Shown: positions 30,776 through 41,543, counted from the stretch's first letter. The stretch is 45,347 nucleotides of DNA from Ruminococcus sp. (GCA_020860605.1 JAJBTZ010000062.1:1-45347), one strand, 5' to 3'. A program made the numbers and translations. The notes: generated by a model from the sequence alone, not told the origin.

Positions 30776-31444
30776 CTAATCTATAACCTTTCCGTCTTCA
30801 ATCTTGATGACCCTGTCCGCCTTGGCGGCGATTTCCGGGTCGTGGGTGACCATGATGAGGGTCTGGCCGAATTGCTGAGCACAATCCCGAAGGAGCTGGA
30901 TGGTCGTCTCGCCGTTCTTGCGGTCAAGGTTTCCAGTGGGCTCGTCCGCAAAGATGAGCTGGGGCTTTGCAAGGACAGACCTCGCTATCGCAACTCTCTG
31001 CTGCTCGCCTCCCGAAAGCTCGGTTGGGTACTTCTTGAGCTTGTCGTCGATTCCAAGAAGCTCGGTGACGCTCTTCAAGAACTCCGGGTCGGGCTTCTTG
31101 TTGTCGAGCTTCATCGGCATACAGATGTTGTTGAGGACTGTGTACTCATCCAAAAGATTGAACTGCTGGAAGACAAACCCCATGTGGCGCCTTCTGAACT
31201 CAGCCATCTTGGCGTCCGGGTAGGAATAGAGGTCCTCATCGTTCAGGTAAATATTTCCCTCAGTCGGCTCATCGAGACCGCCTAAGATATGTAAAAGCGT
31301 CGACTTGCCGGAGCCACTTCGACCGATAATCGTGTAGAACAGCCCCTCCTCAAACTCGGCGCTGACGCCGTTCAGGGCATGAGTCTCACCAGATTCTGCC
31401 TTGTAGGTCTTGTAAATGTCCTTAGCCCTTAAAACAATACTCAT
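30776..31444 (-). CDS. ABC transporter ATP-binding protein (MacB/BceA/LolD type)
   Basis: The 222-residue ATPase belongs to the group that pairs with FtsX-type permeases. Walker A is GRSGSGKST (41-49), the Q-loop is in VFQQFNLLDE (91-100), the signature is LSGGEQQR (143-150), Walker B is LIFADEP (163-169) and the H-loop is in VTHDPE. I chose the ATG at 31444 because AAGGAG lies 8 bases upstream. It has its own promoter and is downstream of four FtsX-like permease genes on the same strand. It probably powers several of them. Members of this group act in peptide-antibiotic resistance or lipoprotein release; which applies here is not known. Confidence 0.93.
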   Translation of the reverse strand: MSIVLRAKDIYKTYKAESGETHALNGVSAEFEEGLFYTIIGRSGSGKSTLLHILGGLDEPTEGNIYLNDEDLYSYPDAKMAEFRRRHMGFVFQQFNLLDEYTVLNNICMPMKLDNKKPDPEFLKSVTELLGIDDKLKKYPTELSGGEQQRVAIARSVLAKPQLIFADEPTGNLDRKNGETTIQLLRDCAQQFGQTLIMVTHDPEIAAKADRVIKIEDGKVID

Positions 31445-31494
31445 AATCTTTATCTCCTTTTCCTTTTGAAAGCTCAAAAAGCTTTCCTGTTAGT

Positions 31495-31524
31495 ATAATA
31501 CCATAAATTGACGTATTTTGTCAA
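31495..31524 (-). promoter_or_regulatory. Promoter for ABC ATPase gene
   Basis: On the minus strand GGTATTGACAAA with TTGACA as -35, an 18-nt spacer, and TATTAT preceded by ATGG. An inverted repeat TTGAC-N7-GTCAA overlaps the -35. It shares the GGTATTGACAAA...GGTAT pattern with the promoter at 41544. Confidence 0.7.
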
Positions 31525-31573
31525 TACCATAATGCTAATTTTTTGAAATTTTATCTCTCCCCGCCACAATCAC

Positions 31574-34045
31574 TCATTCGCTTCGGAGCATTTCCATGAG
31601 GGTGTAGCGGCCCAGTTTGTGCTTCGGGACAAACAGCACGAGGCAGACTATCGTGAGCATCCCCACCACCAAAGCTGGCATGAGAATCGACATATTTGCG
31701 AACCTCTCAAGGTTGCCAAAATAGCTTCTGATTATCGCCGTGACTGTTCCTCCTTCAGACAGAGCGCTTCTGTTTGTATAGACACAGTAGCCGAGATAGC
31801 CAATCCACGCGATAACAACTGCCGATATGGCACGGGCAAGTGCTTGCCTCAGGAAGCTAAGTCTCTGCTGATTCTTCGACATTCCAATAGCTCTGAGTAC
31901 GCCGTATTTCTTCTTTTCCTGCTCCGATTCAAGCTTGACGGTGCTTGCAAGTATCAGGATTACTACAAGAGCTATACAACCGCCACTTACGGACAGAAGA
32001 ATCAGCCTCTGAAGCCAGTTCTGGGCGGTGGCATAATTATACTCTCTCAGACTGTTCATACTAAGCCCTGCATTTGAAGCTATGCTTGCGATTACGGCAT
32101 CCGTGGAGAGGAACTCTGCAGTGGAGTTGGCATAGATATATGAGGATCTGTAGCCAACTTCTTCGCCAGAAACGTAGGTTATATATCTTGTTGAATAATT
32201 TTCATTTATCATGCAGTAGCCCTCTGGAATCTGGTCAACCATCTTCTGCATGAAGTTCTTTGAGCAGACTATGTAGTAGCTGCAGCCAAGCGCATCAACA
32301 ACACTGGTCTGTACCTTTTCGAAGCTTACGCCACCGACGGTTGTCGTGATTTCCGAGTGCAGAGTTTCGCCGTCATCCAGTATATATTGACCTTCACGGG
32401 ATGAAGCGTAGCATGAATACATATCAAAGCCAATGGTGACGGATTCGCCGATTTCGGGAGTTTCAAGCTTGCTGTCCGATACAACAGAGAACAGGACAGC
32501 GTCACCACTCATGAAGGCTTCGTAATCAAGATTGGAGAAGTCGAAGTTATAGCCATATGTGTTTTCGTTGTGCCAGTCACTCGGGTCGTCAATCACGACA
32601 AGCTTGACGTTATCAATTTCGGTCGTTCCGAAAGTAATATCGGTGATGTCCTCTTTTGAGTCGCTCTGGACGTCTGTTATTCCAGGAACCGACAGGATGA
32701 GGTCTATAGTTTCATCAGTTACCTTAGGGGTTGCATATGTATTGGCAATCATATACGACCATGTCGACGATACACTGTCGTATGTGTAAGCGGGATATAT
32801 GACATTGAGCGCTGTGAAAACGACGGTAAAGCAAAGTATCAGGGACAAAACACTTATGAGAACACGCTGTAGTGTCTGTGATTTTCTCTTGCTTTTAGTG
32901 CCCATGGTCATCCGACCAGTAAGAGGCGTTGAGAGCACGGTTATATATGTAACCCCTCTGACCAGAAGTATTCCCAGAATCCATACAAGTCCTGCACAGA
33001 GAATGATATTGGTTGGAATACTGACGACAATATCAACCGAGCCGGAATAAACACCAAGCTTGAGGATAAGCCACATTCCGACGGCACCCAAAACAGTTCC
33101 CAGAATTATTGCAGGTATGCAGAGAATCAGCGATTCAAGAGCAATCATGGCGAGGATCTGCCGTTTTGAAGCACCTATGCTCCGCATACGAACCGTTCTC
33201 TGAACCTCCTTCGGCATATTGAGGATATAGATGACCACAACCGCAAGAAGGGAAACGACAAATATTATGGCAACATAGAGAATATTGAGGCTTGCCTCCT
33301 CGTCGGAGACGCTTATTGCATAGTTGGTGGCGACTTTTCTTGAACGCAGGTAGGAATCGGAGGCAACCGCCTCTTCTGAACCTGATTTTATTGTGAAGAA
33401 GCAGGTTGAAACGGGGTCGCTGACAAAAGTCTTGTGATTGGCTTCCGAGACAAGCGCATTAGCAGCGTCTTCGGTGATAATTGCACTGTTGAGCGTGGTA
33501 TCTCCCAAAACCGACCAGATGCTCGAGTACTCTTTGATAACACCACACAGAGTGTAGGTCTTATCGAGATATACATATACTCCGTTATAGTCGGTGATGA
33601 ATGTTACAGTAAATTCTATCTCTTGACCCAGCTCGTAATCGTAGCCAAGAGCAGAGAGAAGGTCTGCCTCCATCGCAATCTCGTCTTCGTTTTCAGGAAG
33701 CCTGCCACTGTTCATCGATATTCCCAAGTCTGTCATAGAATCGCTTATGGTGCCGATTCCAGACCCGTTGATGGTGGCATACGTCGTGATATCTCCCACC
33801 TCTTCGGCCAATTCCGCACTTTCAAGATACTCGTAATCTTTATCCACCGAGCTCGAAATCATCCCGTACCAGGAGCCATAGGTGTCGGTTCTGTACTGCT
33901 CATTGGTCGCTGTGATGCTGTAGCTGTAGCCTAAGACTATAAACGCAAAGGCAAACGATATGGTCAGGACAGCGAGTATCAGAAAAGTCTGACTCCTTCG
34001 GCGTTTAAGGCCTTGGAAGGCTAAAGAAAAGATTGTTTTGAACAT
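31574..34045 (-). CDS. FtsX-like ABC permease, paralogue 1
   Basis: The 823-residue product has two FtsX-type modules: an N-terminal helix (about 18-38), a large extracellular domain, three helices (about 255-365), a cytoplasmic loop with TPLTGRMTMG, a further helix, a second extracellular domain and three C-terminal helices. The coupling region STVKLESEQEKKKYGVLRAI and C-terminal YTLMEML are shared with the other three permeases. This copy is the most divergent at the C-terminus (LFVPKHKLGRYTLMEMLRSE rather than CYTSKLGLNKY). It has its own promoter and lies nearest the ATPase gene, so it is the likeliest obligate partner. Confidence 0.92.
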   Translation of the reverse strand: MFKTIFSLAFQGLKRRRSQTFLILAVLTISFAFAFIVLGYSYSITATNEQYRTDTYGSWYGMISSSVDKDYEYLESAELAEEVGDITTYATINGSGIGTISDSMTDLGISMNSGRLPENEDEIAMEADLLSALGYDYELGQEIEFTVTFITDYNGVYVYLDKTYTLCGVIKEYSSIWSVLGDTTLNSAIITEDAANALVSEANHKTFVSDPVSTCFFTIKSGSEEAVASDSYLRSRKVATNYAISVSDEEASLNILYVAIIFVVSLLAVVVIYILNMPKEVQRTVRMRSIGASKRQILAMIALESLILCIPAIILGTVLGAVGMWLILKLGVYSGSVDIVVSIPTNIILCAGLVWILGILLVRGVTYITVLSTPLTGRMTMGTKSKRKSQTLQRVLISVLSLILCFTVVFTALNVIYPAYTYDSVSSTWSYMIANTYATPKVTDETIDLILSVPGITDVQSDSKEDITDITFGTTEIDNVKLVVIDDPSDWHNENTYGYNFDFSNLDYEAFMSGDAVLFSVVSDSKLETPEIGESVTIGFDMYSCYASSREGQYILDDGETLHSEITTTVGGVSFEKVQTSVVDALGCSYYIVCSKNFMQKMVDQIPEGYCMINENYSTRYITYVSGEEVGYRSSYIYANSTAEFLSTDAVIASIASNAGLSMNSLREYNYATAQNWLQRLILLSVSGGCIALVVILILASTVKLESEQEKKKYGVLRAIGMSKNQQRLSFLRQALARAISAVVIAWIGYLGYCVYTNRSALSEGGTVTAIIRSYFGNLERFANMSILMPALVVGMLTIVCLVLFVPKHKLGRYTLMEMLRSE

Positions 34046-34083
34046 TGCTTCTGTCTCCTTTAAATTCTAATTCCTTAGTAAAA

Positions 34084-34112
34084 AGAATATCACGGCCGAA
34101 AAAGAATGTCAA
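34084..34112 (-). promoter_or_regulatory. Promoter for FtsX paralogue 1
   Basis: On the minus strand TTGACA, 17-nt spacer, TATTCT, 39 bases before the start at 34045. Confidence 0.72.
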
Positions 34113-34137
34113 TGGGTTTTCACCACCTGAAAATCCA

Positions 34138-36534
34138 TCACCTGTCTTCCCTCAGCATCTCCATGAGGGTGTATTTGTTGAGCCCAAGCTTGGAGGTGTA
34201 GCAGATTAGGAACACCACGGCGAAGGCGGCGAGGTTTACGAAGACTATTGTGGCAGGGGACGAGAGCAGGATTATATTGTCCATGTAGCTCTTTATTACG
34301 TTCCAGACCGTGGCACCAGCTTTAATCGAACTCCAGTAGCTGACTATAAGCCTGAGGATGAACACTGCCCAGCCGATTGCGAAGGCGACAAGCGAACGTA
34401 ATAGAGCCGTGCCTGCAAGCCTCAGATTTCTCTGCCGCTTCGACATTCCGATGGCTTGCAAAACTCCATAGCGTTTCTTCTCACGCTCGGTTTCAAGGCG
34501 GATTGTGCTCGAAAGGATGATGAGAGTCACCACTCCGATTGCCGCACCGGCGACGAACAGGAGAATCAAGGTCTGGCTGAACGACTGAAGCTGTGCCGAG
34601 TATTTCTCACGGTAGTTGGATATGCCCCATCCACGAGCAATAACATAGCTTGAAATCGCCGTGTCGGTTGAAAGATATGAAGCGTTGGAATCCGCAAAGG
34701 CATATGCGTTTTTGAAGACCGCAGTATCTCCGCTTTCAAAAACATCGCCATAGTAGGAGACTGAGCCGCCACCCGGCAGAGCATCAATCAGCTTCTGCAA
34801 AAATGCCTTAGAGCAGACGACATCATAGGTACTGATCATAAAGCCATAGTTATAACCGCTGCCGTTCAACACCTTGAAATTGTTGACAGCCCCGATTGTC
34901 GTATCGACATCGACGCCAGAAACGGTCACGGTCATGCTTTCTCCTGAAGTGGGAACTGCGGAGGCTGTGTCTGTGCTGGGAATTATAATCATCACGCAGT
35001 CGCCGTTGTGGAAGGCTTCGAGGTCGACTTTCGAGAAGTCAAAAGCCCCGTTCCAGCCATCCGTCTCGTCAACGACATAGAAGACGGCGTTGGATCTCTC
35101 TATATCGCCGATAGTCACGTCCGCATAAATCCTTGAAAAGCCCCAAGCGTCAGAGATTCCGGGGATTTCGGCAATCTCGTCGAGCTCCTCATCGGAAATT
35201 GAAAATTCGGATGTGCTGATAAAATATGACAGGGCTGCAACTCTTAGCTGATATGCTACCACGGTCGGCAGGGCAGTCAGGACAGTGTAGATAACCACTG
35301 TGCAGAAGACCGCCGACAAAACGATAATCGCAGTTTTCTGTAGCCTCCGGGAGTTTCTCGCTTTCTTAACCTGCATTCCCATTCTTCCAGTCAGAGGAGT
35401 GAAGAGCGCAACCTGCACAGTGACAAGCCTGACCACGAGGATTCCCACAATCCACATGACAAACATGCCGGTAAGCACGCTCATAGGAATGCTCACGATA
35501 ACATCAACCGAACCGGCGTAGACGCTGAACCGAAGCAGTGCCCATAGCCCCACCGCTCCACTTGCCATTCCGATAATGATTGACGGTACAGACACGATAA
35601 GGGTTTCGAGTATCACAAGTAATAGTGCCTGTCCCTTTGTAGAGCCGAGGCTCCGAAGCCTCACAATCTTTCTTATTTCCGACTGCATCTGGAGTATATA
35701 AACGATAACGACTGCCAAAAGCGAGACGGCGAATATCATCACTACATAGACTGTGTTGACAGTGGAATCAGAGGCGTTGTCAAGATATGCCGAATTGACT
35801 GTGATAGTGCCCTTTGAAACGGTGAAAAGATAGTAATTAAGCTCGCTCTGTGCGGTGGATGCCAAGCCTGATTTCACAGAGAAGTAGCAGGAAGTCACGG
35901 GCATATCGAGCTCATATTCGTAAGCCGAAGCCATTTTTAATGCGGTATTATAGATATCATCGGCGTCCTCTTCCGTAATAATTGCGCCGTTAAGCGTGGA
36001 AGCGCTCGACCAAGTGTCGCTGTATTCAGAGATAACGCCACAGAGGGTATATGTTCGTGACACGAAAACTGTCTCATCTCCGGCAGAAAGCGAAACCGTC
36101 AGAGTGATGTCCTGTCCCAATGTGTACCCATACCCAAGTGAGCTCAGTGTGTCCGCCTCAATTGCGATTTCTCCACTGTTTTCCGGCAGATGTCCCGAAT
36201 TCATCGAGACGCCAAAGCTCGCGAAATTATTGTCAATAGTGCCGATACCAGTGTTCCCGGCTGTGCCGTAGCAAGTGGTCAAGCCATAGCTTTCGAGCCA
36301 GTCGGTCGATTCGAGATATCGGGTATCATCGCTGTCTGCATTCGCAAAGCCTCCGTACCACGAGCCATAGGTCGAGAAGCGATAGTTTGAATTGGTCGCA
36401 ACGATGCTCTCGGAGTAGCTTATCGTCATAACCGCAAACGCAAGCGAAATAATCAGCACCGCCGCAATCAGCAGCGTCTGGGATTTCTTTCTGCGGATGC
36501 CTTCAAGGGCGAGAGAAAAGATTGTTTTGAACAT
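34138..36534 (-). CDS. FtsX-like ABC permease, paralogue 2
   Basis: The 798-residue product has the same two-module FtsX layout: N-terminal GIRRKKSQTLLIAAVLIISLA, three helices around 260-370, TPLTGRMGMQ, then STIRLETEREKKRYGVLQAI and the C-terminus CYTSKLGLNKYTLMEML. It is the last gene of a three-permease run, 6 bases after the previous stop, with AGGTGATAAAT as a coupled ribosome site inside the end of the upstream gene. The extracellular domains are clearly diverged from the neighbours while the membrane and coupling parts are conserved. Confidence 0.92.
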   Translation of the reverse strand: MFKTIFSLALEGIRRKKSQTLLIAAVLIISLAFAVMTISYSESIVATNSNYRFSTYGSWYGGFANADSDDTRYLESTDWLESYGLTTCYGTAGNTGIGTIDNNFASFGVSMNSGHLPENSGEIAIEADTLSSLGYGYTLGQDITLTVSLSAGDETVFVSRTYTLCGVISEYSDTWSSASTLNGAIITEEDADDIYNTALKMASAYEYELDMPVTSCYFSVKSGLASTAQSELNYYLFTVSKGTITVNSAYLDNASDSTVNTVYVVMIFAVSLLAVVIVYILQMQSEIRKIVRLRSLGSTKGQALLLVILETLIVSVPSIIIGMASGAVGLWALLRFSVYAGSVDVIVSIPMSVLTGMFVMWIVGILVVRLVTVQVALFTPLTGRMGMQVKKARNSRRLQKTAIIVLSAVFCTVVIYTVLTALPTVVAYQLRVAALSYFISTSEFSISDEELDEIAEIPGISDAWGFSRIYADVTIGDIERSNAVFYVVDETDGWNGAFDFSKVDLEAFHNGDCVMIIIPSTDTASAVPTSGESMTVTVSGVDVDTTIGAVNNFKVLNGSGYNYGFMISTYDVVCSKAFLQKLIDALPGGGSVSYYGDVFESGDTAVFKNAYAFADSNASYLSTDTAISSYVIARGWGISNYREKYSAQLQSFSQTLILLFVAGAAIGVVTLIILSSTIRLETEREKKRYGVLQAIGMSKRQRNLRLAGTALLRSLVAFAIGWAVFILRLIVSYWSSIKAGATVWNVIKSYMDNIILLSSPATIVFVNLAAFAVVFLICYTSKLGLNKYTLMEMLREDR

Positions 36535-36540
36535 TATTTA

Positions 36541-38994
36541 TCACCTATCCTCCCTTAACATTTCCATGAGGCTGTATTTGTTGAGGCCGAGCTTCGAGGT
36601 GTAGCAGATCAGGAGGACTGTGGCGAAAAGCGCTGTTGTCAGGAGAACCAGTGACCAGGCGGGGATGTAGTGAATGGTCAGATTTCTTAAGTGGCTGGTT
36701 ACAAGGCTGATGATTGTGGTGCTTCCGCCTGTTATATCGTCGAGGTTTCTGAATATGACTGTGGATAAGTATGCTCCCCAGCCGATTATTATCGCGACGA
36801 TTGAACGGGCGAAGGCGGTTCCCATAAGCCTTATATTTCTCTGTCGGCGGGACATGCCGATCGCCTGAAGAATGCCATATTTCTTCTTTTCGCGCTGGGT
36901 TTCGAGCCTGATTGTGCTCGAAAGGATTATGAGAACAATCACAGATATACAGATTCCGCTGACATAGAGCATTATTATGGTCTGGAGGTAGTCCTGAGTG
37001 AGGGAGTCGTTGGCTGCACGGCTGTTGTTGACGACGTCCAGATAGAGTCTGGAAGCGGTTGAGATCAATGTCTTGTCGGTGGAAGCATCGGCGGTGCTAC
37101 TATTGGCGAAGCCGGTTGCGTTATCAAAATTAGACACCACATCGCCTGATTTATAGGAATTTTGCGCTGTGCTGATGGTGGCGCCTCCAGAAAGAGAATC
37201 CACCATCTTCTGCAGAAATGCTCTTGAGCAAACAATTCCACATTCCCCGGAGTAGACGCCCGGCATACCATAATCGACGTAGTCTGTGATATTGGTTATC
37301 TGAGTGGAGGCAATATTTGCGCTCACAGCTACGCTCTGATAGCTCACCGTCACCTCGTCGCTAAGACCGGCAACGTCCAGGTCGTCCTTTGAATTAAACG
37401 TAACTATAACGCTGGTGCCCGCTTCGAAGTCTTCCGTATCTACTTTTGAGAAGTCGAAGGCATAGGACCAGTCGGCGGTGCCGTCTATCACATAAAGAGT
37501 CGCAGACATGCTGTCGCCTGCTTCGTTGGAGGCGTTCGCGTAGACTATGGTATAGCCCAAAATGCTGTCAATGCCGAAAACGGAGCTGAGAGCCTCAATA
37601 TCGCTGTCAGAAATCCCCTCATTAGTCGGAGTTATGTCCTTGATACTATAGTCCTTATTATGACTCCACACGTTATAATTATAGATAGCTGAAAGGGAAT
37701 TTAAAGATGTGAAGAGGACGGCAATGCAGAGTGTCGCCGACATTGCAAAGATGAGAACCTTCTGGAATCTCTGAGAGGTACGCCTTCTCTTGGCGGTCAT
37801 GCCCATTCTGCCGGTGAGCGGAGTGGCGAAGGCTATCTGGAGGGTGACGGTTCTGATTACAAATACTCCCAATAACCACACGGCAACTGCCGGAAGGAGT
37901 GCCGACCAAGGGATATTTACGACTATCGCGATTGAGCCGGTGAACACGCTAAGCTTGAGGAGAATCACGATTCCTATGGCCCCCAAAGCCGTTCCTAAGA
38001 TAAGCGACGGGATGCAGCAGAGCATTGTTTCGGTGAAGATGAGTGCCCGGACTTGTCCTTTAGTTGCGCCCAGGCTTCTGAAACGAACTATTCTCTGAAC
38101 CTCCGGCTGGAGCTGGAGGGCATATATCACGACAACGGCAAGAAGGGAAACCGCAAAAATAAGTACGACATAGAAGGAATTATAGCTGGCTTCGCTTGCA
38201 TTATGAGAATATGCCAGAGCGTTTGTCAGGACGGTTTTGTCGCTTGACAAAGCACTGGTTCTTGTTTCCTGAAGATAGGCGTTGACGCTTTCCTTCATTG
38301 TGTCCTCGCAGCCGTCAAGAACGGTGAAATAATAGGAGACCGACGGGCTCGGCATCGGAGCACGCTTCTGAGAGGCAACCTGCTGAGCTTGAGCGTAGAG
38401 GGATTCAGCATCCTCTTCAGTTATAATCGCGCTGTTCAATGTGCAATACATCGAAGTCGACCAGAGGTTAGTATAGTTCGAGATGATGCCAGTTACAGTA
38501 AAGGTTCCGACAACGCTTACAGCGGTGTCTCCTGATGAATTCTCATAAAATATAATATTCATCGAGATTTTCTGACCGACAACGGGGTCATAGCCCAAAG
38601 CGCTGAGGAGCGCTTCCTCTACTGCTATTTCACCACTCGATTCGGGAAGTCTGCCTTCAAGTAGGGTTATTCCCATATCGGCAAGATTCTCGTCAACCGT
38701 TCCGATTCCGTAATTTGAAACCGTTCCGTAGTTCGTGCTCGTCCCGAGAGAGTCGAGCCAGTCCTCCCCTGTCAGGAATTCATAGTCGCCATTCTGAGTG
38801 TTGGGGATGGCGCCATACCAGCTGCCATAGATGGTGTAGCGATAGGCTTCATTCGTGGCAGTTATACTGCCGGAGTAGCTTATGACCAGCACGGCCACAA
38901 GGAGGGATATTGTCAGGACAGACACTATGATGAGAGTCTGACGCTTTCTTCGTCTGACGCCTTCGAAGGCGAGGCTGAATATTGTTCTGAACAT
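36541..38994 (-). CDS. FtsX-like ABC permease, paralogue 3
   Basis: The 817-residue product has the same architecture. The N-terminus reads FEGVRRRKRQTLIIVSVL, then TPLTGRMGMTAKRRRTSQR in the cytoplasmic loop, STIRLETQREKKKYGILQAI, and the C-terminal CYTSKLGLNKYSLMEML. Three- and four-helix clusters lie near 275-385 and 690-810. It is 6 bases after paralogue 4 and 6 bases before paralogue 2, so it is tightly coupled. It carries no own ATPase. Confidence 0.92.
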   Translation of the reverse strand: MFRTIFSLAFEGVRRRKRQTLIIVSVLTISLLVAVLVISYSGSITATNEAYRYTIYGSWYGAIPNTQNGDYEFLTGEDWLDSLGTSTNYGTVSNYGIGTVDENLADMGITLLEGRLPESSGEIAVEEALLSALGYDPVVGQKISMNIIFYENSSGDTAVSVVGTFTVTGIISNYTNLWSTSMYCTLNSAIITEEDAESLYAQAQQVASQKRAPMPSPSVSYYFTVLDGCEDTMKESVNAYLQETRTSALSSDKTVLTNALAYSHNASEASYNSFYVVLIFAVSLLAVVVIYALQLQPEVQRIVRFRSLGATKGQVRALIFTETMLCCIPSLILGTALGAIGIVILLKLSVFTGSIAIVVNIPWSALLPAVAVWLLGVFVIRTVTLQIAFATPLTGRMGMTAKRRRTSQRFQKVLIFAMSATLCIAVLFTSLNSLSAIYNYNVWSHNKDYSIKDITPTNEGISDSDIEALSSVFGIDSILGYTIVYANASNEAGDSMSATLYVIDGTADWSYAFDFSKVDTEDFEAGTSVIVTFNSKDDLDVAGLSDEVTVSYQSVAVSANIASTQITNITDYVDYGMPGVYSGECGIVCSRAFLQKMVDSLSGGATISTAQNSYKSGDVVSNFDNATGFANSSTADASTDKTLISTASRLYLDVVNNSRAANDSLTQDYLQTIIMLYVSGICISVIVLIILSSTIRLETQREKKKYGILQAIGMSRRQRNIRLMGTAFARSIVAIIIGWGAYLSTVIFRNLDDITGGSTTIISLVTSHLRNLTIHYIPAWSLVLLTTALFATVLLICYTSKLGLNKYSLMEMLREDR

Positions 38995-39000
38995 TTTTTG

Positions 39001-41508
39001 TCACCTATCCTCCCTCAGCATTTCCATGAGGTTGTATTTATTGAGCCCGAGCTTTGAGGTGTAGCAGATCATGAGTACCACTGCAAACATGCAGGCGGTC
39101 ATAAGTCCGATTACCCAGCTTGGGATGAAGCTGGTCGTGAGGCTACTCATGTAGCTTGAAATGACGCTTAAGACTGTCGCGCCTTCCTCCCTCAGGGTGC
39201 TGAAATTGCTAATTATAACCGAGCCGAGATAGGCTCCCCAGCCGACAATTACTGCAACAAGAGATCTTGCAAACGCTGTTCTCATCAGCTCACGGTTCCG
39301 CTGCTTGCGGGACATTCCGATCGCCTGGAGGATGCCATAACGCCTCTTTTCGCGCTGGGTTTCGAGGCGGATGGTGCTTGAAAGGATGATGAGCACGACC
39401 ACGGCAATGCAGAGGCCACTGACGATGAGGAGGATTACCGTCTGAAGGTTGTCCTGAGCATAGGTCGTGTTCAGGGTGCGGTCATTTTTCATGAGCAGGA
39501 AATTCATGCCAAGCGCAGATTTCAGTGTTGAATCGGTGGCATAGCTGGCAATATTTCTGTCGGCATAGGCGACAACCTTGGTGAAATATGAGAACGAATA
39601 GTTGCGGAAGCCGATTCCGCTCGTACCGCCGAACCACCTTGTCCCATCAGGCATGGCTTCGAGGATTTTCTTGAAATATGCCCTTGAGCAGACGACTGCA
39701 AACTCCGCTTCCTCAGCGTCTATATAGGCGTATGCATTGTCGCTCACGATGTCTATGCCCATGACCTCGCCGTCAACGTATGATTCGATAGCACCCGTGA
39801 AGGTGTCGGGGCAGAGGGTTATGGTGTCTCCCTTACTGAATCCTGGATTTTCGTCTCGCGAAGTGAACGCAAGGAGAACACCGTCGCCGTTTTCAAACGC
39901 CTCTATATCAATTCCCGAAAGGTCAAAAACGGTTGACCAGTCGACATTTCCGTCGATGACATAGATTGCAGCATCCACGACCTCACCGTCAACGAGGACG
40001 TTTATATCCATCTGGGTGTAAGCTCTGACGTTCTTGATTCCAGGGATGGACATCATTTCCTCTATAAATTCGTCGGAAATATCGTCGAGATGATCTGAAT
40101 AATAATACTCTTCATATTTGGCTCTTGAAGCGTTCAGGGTGTAACCCTGCTTTGTGAAGCCATAATCATACATGTTGTACCAGTAGTTGTACTCGTATAT
40201 TGGCGAAAGCGAGTTGAGGACGGTGAACAGAACCGAGACACAGAGGACTATCGACATGACGCTTATGAGAACCCTCTGCAGCCTTGCATAGAACTTCTTT
40301 TTCTTCGCCGTCATCCCCATTCTTCCCGTCAGAGGAGTCGCAAGTGCGACAAGAAACGTAACCATTCTCACAGCCAATACTCCCAATATCCACGAAACTA
40401 TGGCGAGTATCAGGATTCCCCATGGGATCGAGACAGTGACGGCAACAGATCCTCCGAAAACGGAGAGCTTAAGAATAAGCCATGTACCGATAGCGCCGAT
40501 TACCGTGCCTATAATCATAGCGGGCACGCAGGTCAGAAGCGATTCGCAGGTGATAAGAAGCGCCAGCTGCCCCTTAGTTGAGCCGAGGCTACGAAGCCGG
40601 ACAATCTTCCTGATTTCCGCCTGCATCTGCAGGACATAGATAACTATTACTGCGACAAGACTGATGATGAAAATCATAATGACATATGTTGTGTTATAGT
40701 TTGCATCCGTTGCGTTGGCGGTATATGCCAAGGTATTGACCTTGACAGACTTGTAGCTTGCAAGGACCCCTTCCGGCCTTGTTTCCATGAGATATTCGTT
40801 GACCGCAGTCTCCATCTCATCCTCATAGCCTTCCTTGACGGTGAAGAAGTAGGAACTGTTTATTGTGGTGGAGGCGCCGACGATTTTCGCGTCAGCTGCG
40901 ACGGAATCGAGGGCATCCTCCGTGACTACTGCTCCGACAAGCATTGCATAATTGGAAACCGACCAGAGCCTTGTGTATTCAGAAATGATACCTGAGATTG
41001 TGTATGTACGGTTCAGGTAGTGGGGTTCATCCAGATCGTCATAGGTATAAAAAGCAATGGAAATGGTTATCTCGTCGCCGACGCCCTTATCGGTGCCAAG
41101 GCTTGACAGATAAGTCTCTTCAAGAGCAATTTCTGAGCTGGTTTCTGGAAGCCTGCCTTCGAGCATATTGATGCCCATCTGGGAAAGGTTCTCGTCAATC
41201 GCTCCGAATCCGCAGGAGTAGACAGAGGTTGAAACATAGCCGAAGCTTTTGCTTACGCCGAGCGAGTCGAGCCATTCCTGCTCAAGAAGGAATTCCTCGT
41301 CGCCATCCATTCCGCCGGGGATAGCGCCGTACCACGAGCCATAGAGCGAGAAACGGTAGTCCTTGTTGGTTTCAGTAATGCTGTCGGTCGAGCTTATCAT
41401 CATGACGACAAAGGCGATCGAAATTGTCAGGATTGCCACCACCAGCAAGGTCTGCTTACGCTTTCTCCATAAGCCCTGAAATGCGAGCGAAAACATTGTT
41501 TTGAACAT
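39001..41508 (-). CDS. FtsX-like ABC permease, paralogue 4
   Basis: The 835-residue product is the first gene of the run. I chose the ATG at 41508 (MFKTMFSLAFQGL) because AGGAGA lies about 8 bases upstream and the other three copies begin the same way (MFKTIFSLAF or MFRTIFSLAF). The second extracellular domain is longest here, with an insert rich in Tyr/Glu (ASRAKYEEYYYSDHLDD). TPLTGRMGMTAKKKK and STIRLETQREKRRYGILQAI are conserved. A consensus promoter lies 36 bases upstream. Confidence 0.92.
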   Translation of the reverse strand: MFKTMFSLAFQGLWRKRKQTLLVVAILTISIAFVVMMISSTDSITETNKDYRFSLYGSWYGAIPGGMDGDEEFLLEQEWLDSLGVSKSFGYVSTSVYSCGFGAIDENLSQMGINMLEGRLPETSSEIALEETYLSSLGTDKGVGDEITISIAFYTYDDLDEPHYLNRTYTISGIISEYTRLWSVSNYAMLVGAVVTEDALDSVAADAKIVGASTTINSSYFFTVKEGYEDEMETAVNEYLMETRPEGVLASYKSVKVNTLAYTANATDANYNTTYVIMIFIISLVAVIVIYVLQMQAEIRKIVRLRSLGSTKGQLALLITCESLLTCVPAMIIGTVIGAIGTWLILKLSVFGGSVAVTVSIPWGILILAIVSWILGVLAVRMVTFLVALATPLTGRMGMTAKKKKFYARLQRVLISVMSIVLCVSVLFTVLNSLSPIYEYNYWYNMYDYGFTKQGYTLNASRAKYEEYYYSDHLDDISDEFIEEMMSIPGIKNVRAYTQMDINVLVDGEVVDAAIYVIDGNVDWSTVFDLSGIDIEAFENGDGVLLAFTSRDENPGFSKGDTITLCPDTFTGAIESYVDGEVMGIDIVSDNAYAYIDAEEAEFAVVCSRAYFKKILEAMPDGTRWFGGTSGIGFRNYSFSYFTKVVAYADRNIASYATDSTLKSALGMNFLLMKNDRTLNTTYAQDNLQTVILLIVSGLCIAVVVLIILSSTIRLETQREKRRYGILQAIGMSRKQRNRELMRTAFARSLVAVIVGWGAYLGSVIISNFSTLREEGATVLSVISSYMSSLTTSFIPSWVIGLMTACMFAVVLMICYTSKLGLNKYNLMEMLREDR

Positions 41509-41543
41509 AGATATCTCTCCTATCTTTCTTTTCAATTAATTGA